This document shows positions 1 to 9,118 of a stretch of DNA of 64,000 nucleotides, piece by piece (within the stretch, counting starts at the first letter, position 1; each line of letters starts with the position of its first letter). This DNA comes from Bacteroidota bacterium (GTDB lineage Bacteria > Bacteroidota > Bacteroidia > Bacteroidales > F082): assembly GCA_016715945.1 (NCBI GenBank), contig JADJXJ010000001.1, positions 434,001 to 498,000 of the forward strand, written 5' to 3'. The notes under the pieces were generated by a model. It did no database searches, was not told the origin of the DNA, and worked only from the letters and a program-made list of their open reading frames with translations. The translations under genes were made by a program, and so were the position numbers.

Positions 1-1439
1 AGCAATTGATTGGCTTTCAGGTCGTAGAGGTCGGCCGGATTGCGCACCAGCCCGCGCTCGTACAGAAGTTCGATGCGTCCTTGTCCGAGGCTTTCGATGT
101 TCATGGCGCGGCGATGGATAAAGTGTTCCAGCTTGCCTTTGATCTGGGGAGGGCAGTAGTCGGCATTCGGGCAAAACCATGCCGCCTCGCCCGGATTGCG
201 TTCCAGGGGACTGCCACATTCGGGACAATGGGTAACGAAACTCACGGGTTTGCTTCCGGGGATGCGCAGCTCGGTTTTAACCGAAGTAATTTTTGGGATG
301 ATTTCACCTCCTTTTTCCACCACCACCATATCGTTTTCGTGCAATCCGAGCTGGGTGATGATGTCGGCATTATGGAGGCTGGCCCGTTTGACGGTAGTTC
401 CTGCCAGCTGCACAGGTTCCAGGTTGGCCACAGGCGTCACGGTGCCGGTGCGCCCCACCTGATAATCAATGCCTTTCAGCCTGGTGGCCACTTCCTCTGC
501 CTTGTATTTGTAGGCTATGGCCCAGCGGGGCGATTTGGCTGTAAAACCGAGCATCTGCTGCTGCCTGAAACTATTCAATTTGATGACAATGCCATCAATG
601 TCGTAGGGGAGCTGGTGCCTTCCGGTTTTCCAGTCGCTGATAAACTCGTTGATTTCGGCCATGTTGCGGCAAACGGCCATGTTGTCCGAAATCCGGAAGC
701 CCCAGCTTTTGGCTGCCTGCAGGCTTTGGTAATGTGTCTCAAAAGGAAGATTGTCGCCCATCAGGTAGTAGAGCCAGCAGTCGAGTTTGCGGCGGGCCAC
801 TTCGGCCGAGTCCTGCATTTTGAGGGTGCCCGATGCCGCATTGCGCGGGTTGGCAAGCAAGGGCAGACCTTCGGCTTCCCGCTCTTCGTTGATTCGTCGG
901 AAGCTCTCGTGCGACATATATACCTCTCCGCGAATCTCGAACGATCCGGGGTAATTGCCTCTGAGTCTGAGCGGTATGCTTCGGATGGTTTTTACATTGG
1001 CGGTCACATCATCGCCCTGCACCCCGTCGCCCCGCGTCACGGCCTGAACCAGCAAACCATTTTCGTACCTCAGGCTGATGGCCACGCCGTCGTATTTCAG
1101 CTCACAGACGTATTCCACCGGTTCGTTGATCAGCCGGACAATGCGCTGGTGGAACTCCATGATTTCGCCATCGCTGTACGAATTGGCGAGCGAGAGCATG
1201 GGATAGCGGTGTTTAACTGTGGCAAAGTTCCTGGTGATTGTGCCACCCACACGCTGGCTGGGCGAGTCGGGCAGGGCAAACTGCGGAAACTCTTTTTCGA
1301 GCCGGATAAGCTCTTCGAGCAGCATATCGAACTCGTAGTCGGATATCTCCGGCCTGTCGAGCACGTAGTAGAGATAGTTGTGGTGGTTGATCTTCGCCGT
1401 GAGCTCCTCGATGCGTGATTTAGCTTCCTGAGGTGACAT
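1..1439 (-). CDS. ligA: NAD-dependent DNA ligase, N-terminal part (runs off the window start)
   Basis: This is the N-terminal 479 or so codons of LigA, which seals nicks in DNA during replication and repair using NAD+. The minus-strand frame is open from an ATG at 1439 to the window edge. The adenylation motif KYDG is at residues 115-118, with Lys115 the expected AMP-carrying lysine. The NAD-binding Ia region and the OB fold follow, and a four-Cys zinc finger (C-x2-C-x14-C-x5-C) is encoded near 150-240. The helix-hairpin-helix and BRCT domains lie outside the window. The start overlaps the end of the upstream glycosyltransferase gene by 20 bases, so translation is probably coupled. Identification is firm; only the C-terminus is unseen. 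Confidence 0.96.
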   Translation of the reverse strand, partial: MSPQEAKSRIEELTAKINHHNYLYYVLDRPEISDYEFDMLLEELIRLEKEFPQFALPDSPSQRVGGTITRNFATVKHRYPMLSLANSYSDGEIMEFHQRIVRLINEPVEYVCELKYDGVAISLRYENGLLVQAVTRGDGVQGDDVTANVKTIRSIPLRLRGNYPGSFEIRGEVYMSHESFRRINEEREAEGLPLLANPRNAASGTLKMQDSAEVARRKLDCWLYYLMGDNLPFETHYQSLQAAKSWGFRISDNMAVCRNMAEINEFISDWKTGRHQLPYDIDGIVIKLNSFRQQQMLGFTAKSPRWAIAYKYKAEEVATRLKGIDYQVGRTGTVTPVANLEPVQLAGTTVKRASLHNADIITQLGLHENDMVVVEKGGEIIPKITSVKTELRIPGSKPVSFVTHCPECGSPLERNPGEAAWFCPNADYCPPQIKGKLEHFIHRRAMNIESLGQGRIELLYERGLVRNPADLYDLKANQL

Positions 1440-3003
1440 CTTTTCCTTTTCTGTTAGGGATCCGTGCCTGATTGCGGTAAAGATAAATTTCTTCGTTGGC
1501 ATTGATGGGATTGAGGCGGTGCACGAGCATGTCCACAGTGCCCGGCCTGAATCGCCTTTCGAAAACAAGTTCTGGCAGGTATTGTTTCATGCTGTCGAGC
1601 CTTTGCTCCAGCTTGTCGGGTCGCATGAACACCACAAATTCCGGCTGATTTTCGGTCTTCTGCCAATCGCGGGCCTTTGCCACGTCGGCATACGTTGTTC
1701 TGGCATGGATGGCATCATAGCGCGGCCACTGCCCGGTGTAGAATACGGGCGGAAAACGCAAAACCCCGCTGCCATAGTCATCCACCACAAAGTAGCTGAT
1801 CTCCGGGTAGTTTTTCAGATACGACATGGCTTCCACCCTTGCCCGTTTGGAATAGGTGGACGTAAAAATGAGCAGCAAGGTGATGTTGATCACCCAGAAA
1901 AAGCCCCAGCCATATTTGAGCAATTTCTTGCGCTGTTGCCACCAGGGGCTTCCGGCCACATATTCTTCCCAGCCTGCAATGCCCAGCACGATGAAAAATG
2001 GAATGATGGGCAGGATAAACCTTTCCTGCTTGTTGGGATAAACAGAATGAAACACAATGAAAAGCAGCACAGGCAGGAAAAGCAGGAAATTTTTTCGCCA
2101 GTTGCGCAGGTATCCGAACATCAGCATCAGGCTCACCGGCGGGATAAGCAGGCCGCCAATCACCAGGATGTAATTATACCATGGCAGCACGATGTATTGC
2201 TGGGCATGGGTCATATTATATTTGGTGTAGGCGATGAGCTCGGCAAAAGGTTTGCCCCAGATGAGCAGATCGATGAACCCCTGAAATATCGTGGCTGAGA
2301 TGAGGAATCCGAACAGCGTCCAGATGGCGCCTTTCCAGTTGCGGCTGATAAGTAGGGCGAGACCTAAACCGGCTCCGAAAACTGCCGTCTGATATCGCAC
2401 ATTGAACGCCAGACCGAGGAAAAATCCGGCTACCAGAAACGAAAACTTGTGAAAACCGGGTAACTCCTGCTGCCGGATTTGTTCCTGACGCAGAATGATG
2501 AGGGTGCCGTACATCAGGAAGGGCAGGCAGGCCATCTCGACCAGGGTGCGCACACTCAGAAATGGCATGAACCAAAAGGTGGAAAGCAGCAAGGCGGCTT
2601 TGTAGGGTGTTTTGCCCGGGGTGATCAGGCTGGCCATGCGGTAGCCAAACGAGATGACAAACAATGAAATGCCTGCATGAAAAATGCGCACGAACAGCAT
2701 CTTCCACTGCGGGTCGTAGATGCCGAAGAGTTCAAGGAATTTAAAAAACAAGTAATGGAAGCCTACATAAAAAAAGCTGTGCCCTTCCGGTCCTTTATCT
2801 CCCCGGCTGCCGGGCAACCAACCCAGGTAATCGGTGCCATCCACCCACGACTGGGCCTGTTCAACCACCAGAAAGTGGTCGTCGTGCATGCCATATCCCC
2901 TGGAAAAGATTGCAGCTATAGCCCTGAGCAGCATCCCAATAGACAGGATGAACAGAAAGGGATGTTTTTGTTGAAATCGGATGATGCGTTCGATGAATGG
3001 CAT
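1420..3003 (-). CDS. Membrane glycosyltransferase, GT-C fold, Alg9/PIG-B (GT22)-like
   Basis: A 527-residue multi-pass membrane protein with roughly nine to ten hydrophobic segments. The first outward loop carries an acidic motif, HDDH at residues 40-43, where GT-C enzymes place their catalytic acid. A second motif, NKQERF at 324-329, lies before a hydrophobic stretch and resembles the HKEERF-type motif of the Alg9/PIG-B mannosyltransferases (family GT22). GT-C enzymes move a sugar from a polyprenyl-phosphate donor to an acceptor on the outer side of the membrane. Donor and acceptor here cannot be read from sequence. It starts 16 bases after the arginine deiminase gene and overlaps ligA by 20 bases, so the three are probably co-transcribed. 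It could instead be classed as GT39-like; the fold assignment is firmer than the family. Confidence 0.75.
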   Translation of the reverse strand: MPFIERIIRFQQKHPFLFILSIGMLLRAIAAIFSRGYGMHDDHFLVVEQAQSWVDGTDYLGWLPGSRGDKGPEGHSFFYVGFHYLFFKFLELFGIYDPQWKMLFVRIFHAGISLFVISFGYRMASLITPGKTPYKAALLLSTFWFMPFLSVRTLVEMACLPFLMYGTLIILRQEQIRQQELPGFHKFSFLVAGFFLGLAFNVRYQTAVFGAGLGLALLISRNWKGAIWTLFGFLISATIFQGFIDLLIWGKPFAELIAYTKYNMTHAQQYIVLPWYNYILVIGGLLIPPVSLMLMFGYLRNWRKNFLLFLPVLLFIVFHSVYPNKQERFILPIIPFFIVLGIAGWEEYVAGSPWWQQRKKLLKYGWGFFWVINITLLLIFTSTYSKRARVEAMSYLKNYPEISYFVVDDYGSGVLRFPPVFYTGQWPRYDAIHARTTYADVAKARDWQKTENQPEFVVFMRPDKLEQRLDSMKQYLPELVFERRFRPGTVDMLVHRLNPINANEEIYLYRNQARIPNRKGKDVTSGS

Positions 3004-3019
3004 GTTGGGGTTGATTAGG

Positions 3020-4285
3020 TTACCAATCCAAAGGTTTGCGGCGAATGGGCATGGTCATGCAACGGGCGCCGCCCCCGCCGCGCGAAAGTTCGTCGCCTTC
3101 GATGGTGATCACAAAACGCTCGTAGCTATTGGGGTCAACCTTTCCGTTGAGCACATCTTTTGCCCGGATGATCTCGAAACCGTTGCGGTTGAGTTGTTCC
3201 ATGGTATGCACATTCCGGCCGTAGCCGATTACCTTGCCCGGAGCCAGTGCAAAAAAGTTGGCTCCGCTTTGCCATTGCTCCCGTTCCATGGTGTAGAGGT
3301 CGTTTACGCCTCCGCATACCACCGGTTGAAGGTCGAAGCCCAGCTTGCTCAGTGCACTCAGCAGGTTTTCTTCTTCCCTGATATGGGTCACTTTGTTGCC
3401 ATCCACTTCCACATGTATGGTGATGTGGCGACTCGAACGCAGTACCAGGGGTTCAAATATCATGCATTTGTCTTTATCGAGAAAAGTGAACACCATGTCG
3501 AGGTGGATAAACGATTCCGGCTTTTTCGGAAGCTCCTGAAGCAGAAGGTGTTTCACGCCAGGCCGCTGTTTCAGGTGTTCGATCACCGCATCAATGCCCT
3601 GGCTGGTGGTGCGGTTGCTGATGCCGCTCAGAAAAACATCTTCGCGGGCCACAAGCACGTCGCCTCCTTCAATGGTAGCTTTCCCGCTTTTGTCGTACAC
3701 CCTCACCGGATTGACGGTCTGTGTCTCGAACATGGGGTGAAAATCGAAAATGGCTTCCATGATAAGCGACTCGCGCTCACGCACCTTGCTGGCCATCTTG
3801 CTGATCATCACCTTGTCGTTGAGCGCAAAGGCAGCATCGCGTGTGAAAAAGAAATTCGGCAGCGGATGAAGCGAAAAGCGTTCGTTATCCAGAAACTTGG
3901 TCAAAGTGTCCTTCTCCATCTCCACACCTTCGATCAGTTGCCGGGCCAGCTCTCCCGGACTGAGCGGCTCCAGGGCAGCACACAGGTTGTCCACGTCTTC
4001 GCTTTTGCAGATCTTCGAAATCAGGCTGCTGCGTACCTTGCTGTTTTCGAGTATATCAGCCAGAAGGTCTTTCACCTCAAAAACGGTGGCAAACCTTTTG
4101 AGCACCTCGTTAAATTCGGTGTATTCTGGCAGGGCCACACTCAGGTTGAGGATATCGCTGTAGAGTGCACGTTCGGCATTCTCAGGAGTCATATTCTCCA
4201 CCTCGGCACCGGGGGTGTGGGTAATCACACATTCCAGCTCGCCAATCTCGCTGTTAACAGATGTTTTGATGCGCTCTTTTTTCAT
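3020..4285 (-). CDS. arcA: Arginine deiminase
   Basis: A 421-residue cytosolic enzyme that hydrolyses L-arginine to citrulline and ammonia, the first step of the arginine deiminase pathway. All expected active-site pieces are present: FTRD at 147-150, EGGD at 207-210, HLD at 261-263, and the nucleophile Cys409 in the C-terminal segment GGGGARCMTMP. Length matches the family (about 400-420). No ornithine carbamoyltransferase, carbamate kinase or arginine/ornithine antiporter gene lies nearby, so the usual arc operon is not here. It is instead first in a run with a glycosyltransferase and ligA. A Bacteroidota-like -7 box (TAAATTTG) lies at 4337-4344 on the minus strand, about 50 bases upstream, without a clear -33 element. 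Confidence 0.93.
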   Translation of the reverse strand: MKKERIKTSVNSEIGELECVITHTPGAEVENMTPENAERALYSDILNLSVALPEYTEFNEVLKRFATVFEVKDLLADILENSKVRSSLISKICKSEDVDNLCAALEPLSPGELARQLIEGVEMEKDTLTKFLDNERFSLHPLPNFFFTRDAAFALNDKVMISKMASKVRERESLIMEAIFDFHPMFETQTVNPVRVYDKSGKATIEGGDVLVAREDVFLSGISNRTTSQGIDAVIEHLKQRPGVKHLLLQELPKKPESFIHLDMVFTFLDKDKCMIFEPLVLRSSRHITIHVEVDGNKVTHIREEENLLSALSKLGFDLQPVVCGGVNDLYTMEREQWQSGANFFALAPGKVIGYGRNVHTMEQLNRNGFEIIRAKDVLNGKVDPNSYERFVITIEGDELSRGGGGARCMTMPIRRKPLDW

Positions 4286-4381
4286 GATTCACAATAGTTT
4301 CAGGCCAAAAAGAATAGGTCCTTTGCAGCCGGTTGGCAAATTTAGTCCGATTCGCCCGATTATGTTGTGACTAATGAATAT

Positions 4382-4912
4382 TTAGGCTGCGGGCGGAGGG
4401 CCTTCGTAAAGTTCCAGGAATTCAAACCCATTGCCGCAATGCTCCAGAAACCGCACGAAGTCGGTGGTGGCGATGCTCAGGCTTGCGGTGTTGTCGTTCG
4501 GATGAAAGCTCAGGCGTTCGTACTGAAGCAGGTTTTTGTCGATGAACACATACACATGCCGGGTAGCATCGTTGAGCAGGCCGAATGGGGAAACACTGCC
4601 CGGACTGAGTCCGAGATATTTCTGCATGCGTTCGGGCGAGGCAAAGGTGAGCTTGCCCTGCCGCAGGCGGAGTTCCAGATCCCGTATGTTGAGGTTCATC
4701 AGGCAGTGGAAAATCACCAGATAATGCCTGTTGCCCTTGTGATTCCGAAAAAAGAGATTTTTGCAGTGCATGGTCTGGCTGAGGTCCCAAAACCGGAGCA
4801 CATCCTCTATGGTAGGTGTGGGCGGGTGATAATGCACCTCAAAAGGTATCTTCAAAGCCTGCAGGGCATCAAATACCTGCTTGTGTTTTTCTGTGGATGT
4901 GTGGTGCGTCAT
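4382..4912 (-). CDS. YbaK/ProX-family aminoacyl-tRNA deacylase (ProXp-ala/PrdX-like)
   Basis: A 176-residue trans-editing protein of the YbaK/ProRS-INS superfamily. Members with this short soluble form hydrolyse mischarged Ala-tRNA(Pro) or related species. Family landmarks are visible: the KNLFFRN segment after the first quarter (conserved Lys of the pocket), a LSPGSVSPFGLLND stretch around 100-115 (the GxxSPFGL loop), and HPNDNTAS near 137-144. It has no tRNA synthetase domain attached. It stands alone between arcA and a propeller lipoprotein, with a terminator for the latter just upstream, so it is probably its own transcription unit. The choice of ProXp-ala over other YbaK subfamilies is by resemblance only. 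Confidence 0.85.
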   Translation of the reverse strand: MTHHTSTEKHKQVFDALQALKIPFEVHYHPPTPTIEDVLRFWDLSQTMHCKNLFFRNHKGNRHYLVIFHCLMNLNIRDLELRLRQGKLTFASPERMQKYLGLSPGSVSPFGLLNDATRHVYVFIDKNLLQYERLSFHPNDNTASLSIATTDFVRFLEHCGNGFEFLELYEGPPPAA

Positions 4913-4930
4913 AAGCTGAGCGAATTAAAG

Positions 4931-4960
4931 CAAAAGCCGGACCAAATGGCCCGGCTTTGT
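4931..4960 (-). terminator. Intrinsic terminator after the propeller lipoprotein gene
   Basis: The arms AAAGCCGG (4933-4940) and CCGGCTTT (4951-4958) form a GC-rich hairpin, followed on the minus strand by TTTTGCTTTAATT. It lies 18 bases after the stop of the minus-strand gene ending at 4978. Confidence 0.8.
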
Positions 4961-4977
4961 TAATATGCTGAAATTTG

Positions 4978-6090
4978 TTAGTCCACCCAGTCGGCGATGT
5001 ACAGGTTGGTGTCGCGAGTGCCGTTGTTGTTGCGGTTGCTCGAAAAGATGAGCTTTTTGCCATCGAACGAAAACATGGGGAACGAATCGAAAGTGTCGTC
5101 GAAGGTAACCTGCTTTAAGCCAGTGCCGTCGAGATTGATCATGAAGATGTTGAACTGCCAGCCGCGCTCCGCATGGTGGTTTGAGCTAAACAGAATTTTT
5201 TCTCCCGAAGGATGGAAATAGGGAGCCCAGTTGGCCTTGCCCAGATTGGTCACCTGGCGCAGGTTAGAGCCATCGGCATCGCACACAAAGATTTCCATTT
5301 CGGTGGGTTTTACCAGCCCTTCGCTCAGCAGTTGCTTGTATTCGGCAATTTCTTCAGGGGTTTTCGGGCGTGAGGCCCTGAACACAATTTTCGAGCCGTC
5401 GGGCGAGAAGAATGCGCCTCCGTCGTAGCCCAGTTCGTTGGTAATCTGCTTTACGTTGCTGCCATCAATATCCATCACATAAAGCTCGAGGTCGCCGCTG
5501 CGGTCGCTGGTGAAAACGATTTTATCGCCCTTTGGCGACACGGTAGCCTCGGCATCGTAGCCTTTCTGGTTTGTCAACTGCTTAATAATGTTTCCCTTAA
5601 GGTCAGCCACAAAGATGTCGTAATCGTCGTAAATGGGCCATACATACTTCCCGTCTTCACGACGCGGTGGCACATGGGGGCAACTTTCGCCTCCCAGGTG
5701 GGTCGAAGCAAACAGGATGGTCGTATCGCCGGGCATGAAGTAGGAGCAGGTGGTGCGTCCCATGCCTGTACTGATCATCTGCGGACGTTGCTCCTTCATG
5801 TTGGCCTCGTCCAGGCGCACATAAAAAATCTGGTCGCATTCGAGTCCCCAGGCAGGGTTATTCGACTGAAATACAATCATCTGATCGTCGAAACTGAAAT
5901 AGGCTTCCGCATTGTCGCCACCAAAGGTGAGCTGACGGATATTGGCCAGGTGTGTTTCTCCTTCGTAATGAGTTTCGGTTTTCACGGGTCTGTCGGTCTT
6001 ACCGTGGCTGTGGCTGTGGTCGTGGCGGTGACCGCAGGATGCGACAACGAAAGCGGGCAACAAGGCCATCGCAATAAAATAACGATTCAT
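4978..6090 (-). CDS. TolB-like beta-propeller lipoprotein with a His-rich N-terminus
   Basis: A 370-residue protein with a signal peptide ending in a lipobox (VASC, Cys19), so it is probably anchored to the outer or inner membrane on the periplasmic side. Directly after the Cys comes HRHDHSHSHG, with five histidines in nine residues. The rest is made of repeated blades of the WD40-like PD40 type, seen in motifs such as SPKGDKIVFTSDRSGDLELY, FSPDGSKIVF, HPSGEKILFSS and FSFDGKKLIFSSNRN. PD40 propellers usually mediate protein contacts (TolB) or sit in front of a peptidase domain, but no peptidase domain is attached here. Function is unknown; the His cluster suggests metal binding, which is inference. 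A -7-like box (TATTTTTG) lies at 6123-6130. Confidence 0.85.
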   Translation of the reverse strand: MNRYFIAMALLPAFVVASCGHRHDHSHSHGKTDRPVKTETHYEGETHLANIRQLTFGGDNAEAYFSFDDQMIVFQSNNPAWGLECDQIFYVRLDEANMKEQRPQMISTGMGRTTCSYFMPGDTTILFASTHLGGESCPHVPPRREDGKYVWPIYDDYDIFVADLKGNIIKQLTNQKGYDAEATVSPKGDKIVFTSDRSGDLELYVMDIDGSNVKQITNELGYDGGAFFSPDGSKIVFRASRPKTPEEIAEYKQLLSEGLVKPTEMEIFVCDADGSNLRQVTNLGKANWAPYFHPSGEKILFSSNHHAERGWQFNIFMINLDGTGLKQVTFDDTFDSFPMFSFDGKKLIFSSNRNNNGTRDTNLYIADWVD

Positions 6091-6122
6091 AGAGGTAATA
6101 TTGATTTACAAATAGATTGCTG

Positions 6123-6130
6123 CAAAAATA
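6123..6130 (-). promoter_or_regulatory. Candidate -7 box for the propeller lipoprotein gene
   Basis: TATTTTTG on the minus strand fits the Bacteroidota -7 consensus TAnnTTTG exactly and sits about 33 bases upstream of the ATG at 6090. No TTG at the right distance was found, so only half of the promoter is supported. Confidence 0.4.
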
Positions 6131-6239
6131 ACCTGATGTGACAAGTTAAGCGGGTTTTGATCAAATTGGATTTAATAATAAATGTTAACATGAATCCACT
6201 GGGAGAAGTGTGAATAGCTGAGAAACATTTACTTACGTT

Positions 6240-9047
6240 TCAGAGTTTGCCCTTCAGGGCAGCTGCTGTGTGCGAACTGCTGCATTTGACCAGCGCTTCC
6301 GGAGTGCCCTCGAAAACGATACTGCCGCCCTCGGTGCCGCCTTCAGGTCCAAGGTCGATCACCCAGTCGGCGCTTTTGATGATTTCGGGATTGTGTTCGA
6401 TCACCACCAGGCTGTGGCCGTTTTCTACCAAGGCATTGAGTGCTCCGAGCAGCTTGTGGATGTCGTGGAAGTGCAGCCCGGTGGTGGGTTCGTCGAAGAT
6501 AAACAGGGTGGGTTTTTCTGCTTCTCCTTTGGTGAGAAAGAATGCCAGCTTGATGCGTTGTGCCTCGCCCCCGCTGAGGGTGTTCGACGATTGCCCGAGC
6601 TTGAGGTAGCCAAGTCCGACATTCTTTAGCGGCATGAGTTTCTGGTTGATGCGTTTGCAGGCTGCGTGCGATTTTTCATGGGATGCAAAAAAGTCGATGG
6701 CTTCGTCGATGGTCATGTCGAGCATGTCGGAAATGTTGGCGCCATGAAACCTGATATCCAGCACTTCATCCTTGAAACGTTTGCCGTGGCACACCTCGCA
6801 TTGAAGAAAAACATCCGCCATGAACTGCATCTCAATCTTCACTGTGCCCTCGCCTTCACAGGCATCGCAGCGCCCGCCCGGCACGTTGAACGAAAAGAAC
6901 CCCGGTTTGTAGTTGCGCATCCTGGCAGTTTTGGTTTCGGCCAGCAGCTGACGGATCTCATCAAAAGCCTTGACATAAGTAGCTGGATTTGAACGCGATG
7001 AGCGTCCAATGGGGTTTTGGTCGATCATTTCAACTGCTTCAATGCGGTCGAGTTCGCCCCTCAGCTCTCCAAAAGAGCCTGTGCGCTCGGCCTGCCCGCC
7101 GGTCAGCTTGCGCAGGGCAGGGTAGAGGATGCCCCTGACCAGGGAGGATTTTCCCGAACCGCTCACACCTGTAACCACCGTCATCACATTCAGCGGAAAC
7201 TTCACATCGATGTTTTTCAGATTGTTTTCGCTTGCACCCACCACCTCGATGTAGTTGTTCCACCTGCGTCTTACCGAAGGCAGGCTGATTTGGAGTTTTC
7301 CGCTTAGATATTTACCTGTCAGGCTATTGTCGTTATTCAGAATCTGGGCATAATTGCCTTCGGCCACCAGTTCGCCACCCAGCCTGCCGGCGAGCGGACC
7401 AATGTCGATCACATGGTCGGCAGCTTTGATGATGTCTTCGTCATGCTCCACCACAATTACGGTGTTGCCGATGTCGCGCAGGCGCTTCAACACACCTATC
7501 AGCCGGTGGGTGTCGCGCGGGTGCAATCCGATGCTGGGTTCGTCGAGAATATAGGTCGAACCTACCAGGCTGCTGCCCAGCGAAGTAGCCAGGTTGATGC
7601 GCTGCGATTCGCCTCCGCTCAGGCTGTTCGACAGCCGGTTGAGCGTCAGGTAGCCCAGTCCCACGTCGAGCAAAAACCTCAGCCTGCTGATGATTTCCTT
7701 GAGCAGCCGGTCGGCTATATTTCTGTCCGTCGGATCAAGTTCGATAGTTTGGAAAAAATCATAAAGCTGGTCCAATGGCATGAGCACAAGCTCAGGCAGA
7801 CTTTTTCCGGCTACTTTCACATAGTTGGCATCAGCCCTGAGCCTGGTGCCGTTGCAGGTCGGACACACTGTTTTGCCACGGTAGCGCGAGAGCATCACGC
7901 GGTATTGTATCTTGTAGCTTTGTTCTTCCAGATGCCTGAAAAAAGCATCCAGGCCTTCGAAATAGCGGTTGCCGGTCCAGAGCAGCTTCTTTTCTTCTGC
8001 ACTAAGCTTATAATAGGGCCGGTGAACCGGAAAATCGAATTTGTGGGCATTGTTGAGAAGTTGTTGAAGCCACTCGCCCATTTTTTCGCCTTTCCAGCAG
8101 GCAATGGCCCCTTCGTACACCGAAAGGGCTTTGTTGGGTACCACCAGGTCTTCGTCAATGCCGATCACTGTGCCGAATCCTTCGCAGGTTTTGCATGCGC
8201 CCACAGGGTTGTTGAAGGTGAACATGTGCACCGAGGGTTCCTGAAAAGTCATGCCGTCGGCCTCAAAACGGTCGGAAAATACCGCCTCAGCCCAGCTGTC
8301 GGCTTCGCGGTAGCGAATGATGCAAGTCCGGCGCCCTTCGTAAAAAGCTGTCTGTACCGAATCGGCTGCACGTGCGGCGAGGTCGTCCGAGCTGCTGTCG
8401 ACAGTAAGTCGGTCTATAACAATCTGATAGTCTTCAATCCGGTGTTTTGTGCCTGCTTCCAGCTCATCTTCAATGCGCAGCATCTCGCCCTGCCTCATCA
8501 CGCGCGAAAAGCCCTGCTGCAGCAGCACCGAAAGCTGCTCGGCTGTGCTGCGGCCATTCACCTGTTGCAGCGGTGCCAGCACAAACAGTTGTGTGCCTTC
8601 GGGCAGCGAGCTTATAAACTCTACCACATCTTTTACCTGGTGCCGCTTCACCTGCGTGCCCGAAACGGGCGAAAAAGTCTTGCCAATACGTGCAAACAGC
8701 AGCTTGAGGTATTCATAAATCTCTGTGCTGGTGCCAACTGTCGATCGCGGATTGCGCGAATTCACCTTCTGCTCAATGGCAATGGCCGGCGAAAGCCCGT
8801 GGATATAGTCCACATCGGGTTTGCTCATACGCCCCAGAAACTGTCGGGCATAGGCGCTCAGGCTTTCCACATATCGCCTTTGACCCTCGGCATACAGGGT
8901 GTCGAAGGCAAGCGAAGATTTGCCGGAGCCCGACAGCCCCGTGATTACCGTCAGTTTGTTTTTGGGGATGCTGACACTCAGGTTCCTGAGGTTGTTGACC
9001 CTGGCGTTGACAATGGTGATGGAAGTGGCAGCAGTGGGTGGAAGCAT
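6240..9047 (-). CDS. uvrA: Excinuclease ABC subunit A
   Basis: UvrA is the damage-recognition ATPase of nucleotide excision repair and loads UvrB onto lesions. The chosen ATG at 9047 gives 935 residues, close to the usual 940. An in-frame ATG at 9134 would add 29 residues unlike UvrA, and its upstream sequence overlaps the divergent sigma-factor promoter. Two ABC modules are visible, with Walker A motifs GLSGSGKSS and GVSGSGKSS, ABC signatures LSGGESQRI and LSGGEAQRI, and Walker B-like ends. CxxC pairs mark the zinc modules (CKTC, CPTC, CDAC, CEVC). It is transcribed away from an ECF sigma gene across a short intergenic region and looks monocistronic. Confidence 0.97.
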   Translation of the reverse strand: MLPPTAATSITIVNARVNNLRNLSVSIPKNKLTVITGLSGSGKSSLAFDTLYAEGQRRYVESLSAYARQFLGRMSKPDVDYIHGLSPAIAIEQKVNSRNPRSTVGTSTEIYEYLKLLFARIGKTFSPVSGTQVKRHQVKDVVEFISSLPEGTQLFVLAPLQQVNGRSTAEQLSVLLQQGFSRVMRQGEMLRIEDELEAGTKHRIEDYQIVIDRLTVDSSSDDLAARAADSVQTAFYEGRRTCIIRYREADSWAEAVFSDRFEADGMTFQEPSVHMFTFNNPVGACKTCEGFGTVIGIDEDLVVPNKALSVYEGAIACWKGEKMGEWLQQLLNNAHKFDFPVHRPYYKLSAEEKKLLWTGNRYFEGLDAFFRHLEEQSYKIQYRVMLSRYRGKTVCPTCNGTRLRADANYVKVAGKSLPELVLMPLDQLYDFFQTIELDPTDRNIADRLLKEIISRLRFLLDVGLGYLTLNRLSNSLSGGESQRINLATSLGSSLVGSTYILDEPSIGLHPRDTHRLIGVLKRLRDIGNTVIVVEHDEDIIKAADHVIDIGPLAGRLGGELVAEGNYAQILNNDNSLTGKYLSGKLQISLPSVRRRWNNYIEVVGASENNLKNIDVKFPLNVMTVVTGVSGSGKSSLVRGILYPALRKLTGGQAERTGSFGELRGELDRIEAVEMIDQNPIGRSSRSNPATYVKAFDEIRQLLAETKTARMRNYKPGFFSFNVPGGRCDACEGEGTVKIEMQFMADVFLQCEVCHGKRFKDEVLDIRFHGANISDMLDMTIDEAIDFFASHEKSHAACKRINQKLMPLKNVGLGYLKLGQSSNTLSGGEAQRIKLAFFLTKGEAEKPTLFIFDEPTTGLHFHDIHKLLGALNALVENGHSLVVIEHNPEIIKSADWVIDLGPEGGTEGGSIVFEGTPEALVKCSSSHTAAALKGKL

Positions 9048-9088
9048 AAACGGTCGGAAAAAAATTTGCGCGAAATTACCACAAAAAC

Positions 9089-9118
9089 TTGCATTGGTTC
9101 GAATAGTGATTATTTTTG
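9089..9118 (+). promoter_or_regulatory. Bacteroidota-type promoter for the ECF sigma gene
   Basis: TTG at 9089-9091, a 19-base spacer and TATTTTTG at 9111-9118 match the -33/-7 promoter of Bacteroidota primary sigma. Transcription would begin near 9125, leaving a leader of about 95 bases before the sigma gene at 9219. Confidence 0.65.

Noticed and set aside
6..1418. 470-codon open frame on the plus strand
   Set aside because: It is the antisense shadow of ligA; the minus frame gives a clear ligase with KYDG and zinc-finger motifs.
2981..4297. 438-codon plus-strand frame
   Set aside because: It is the complement of the arginine deiminase gene, and its product lacks any recognisable domain.
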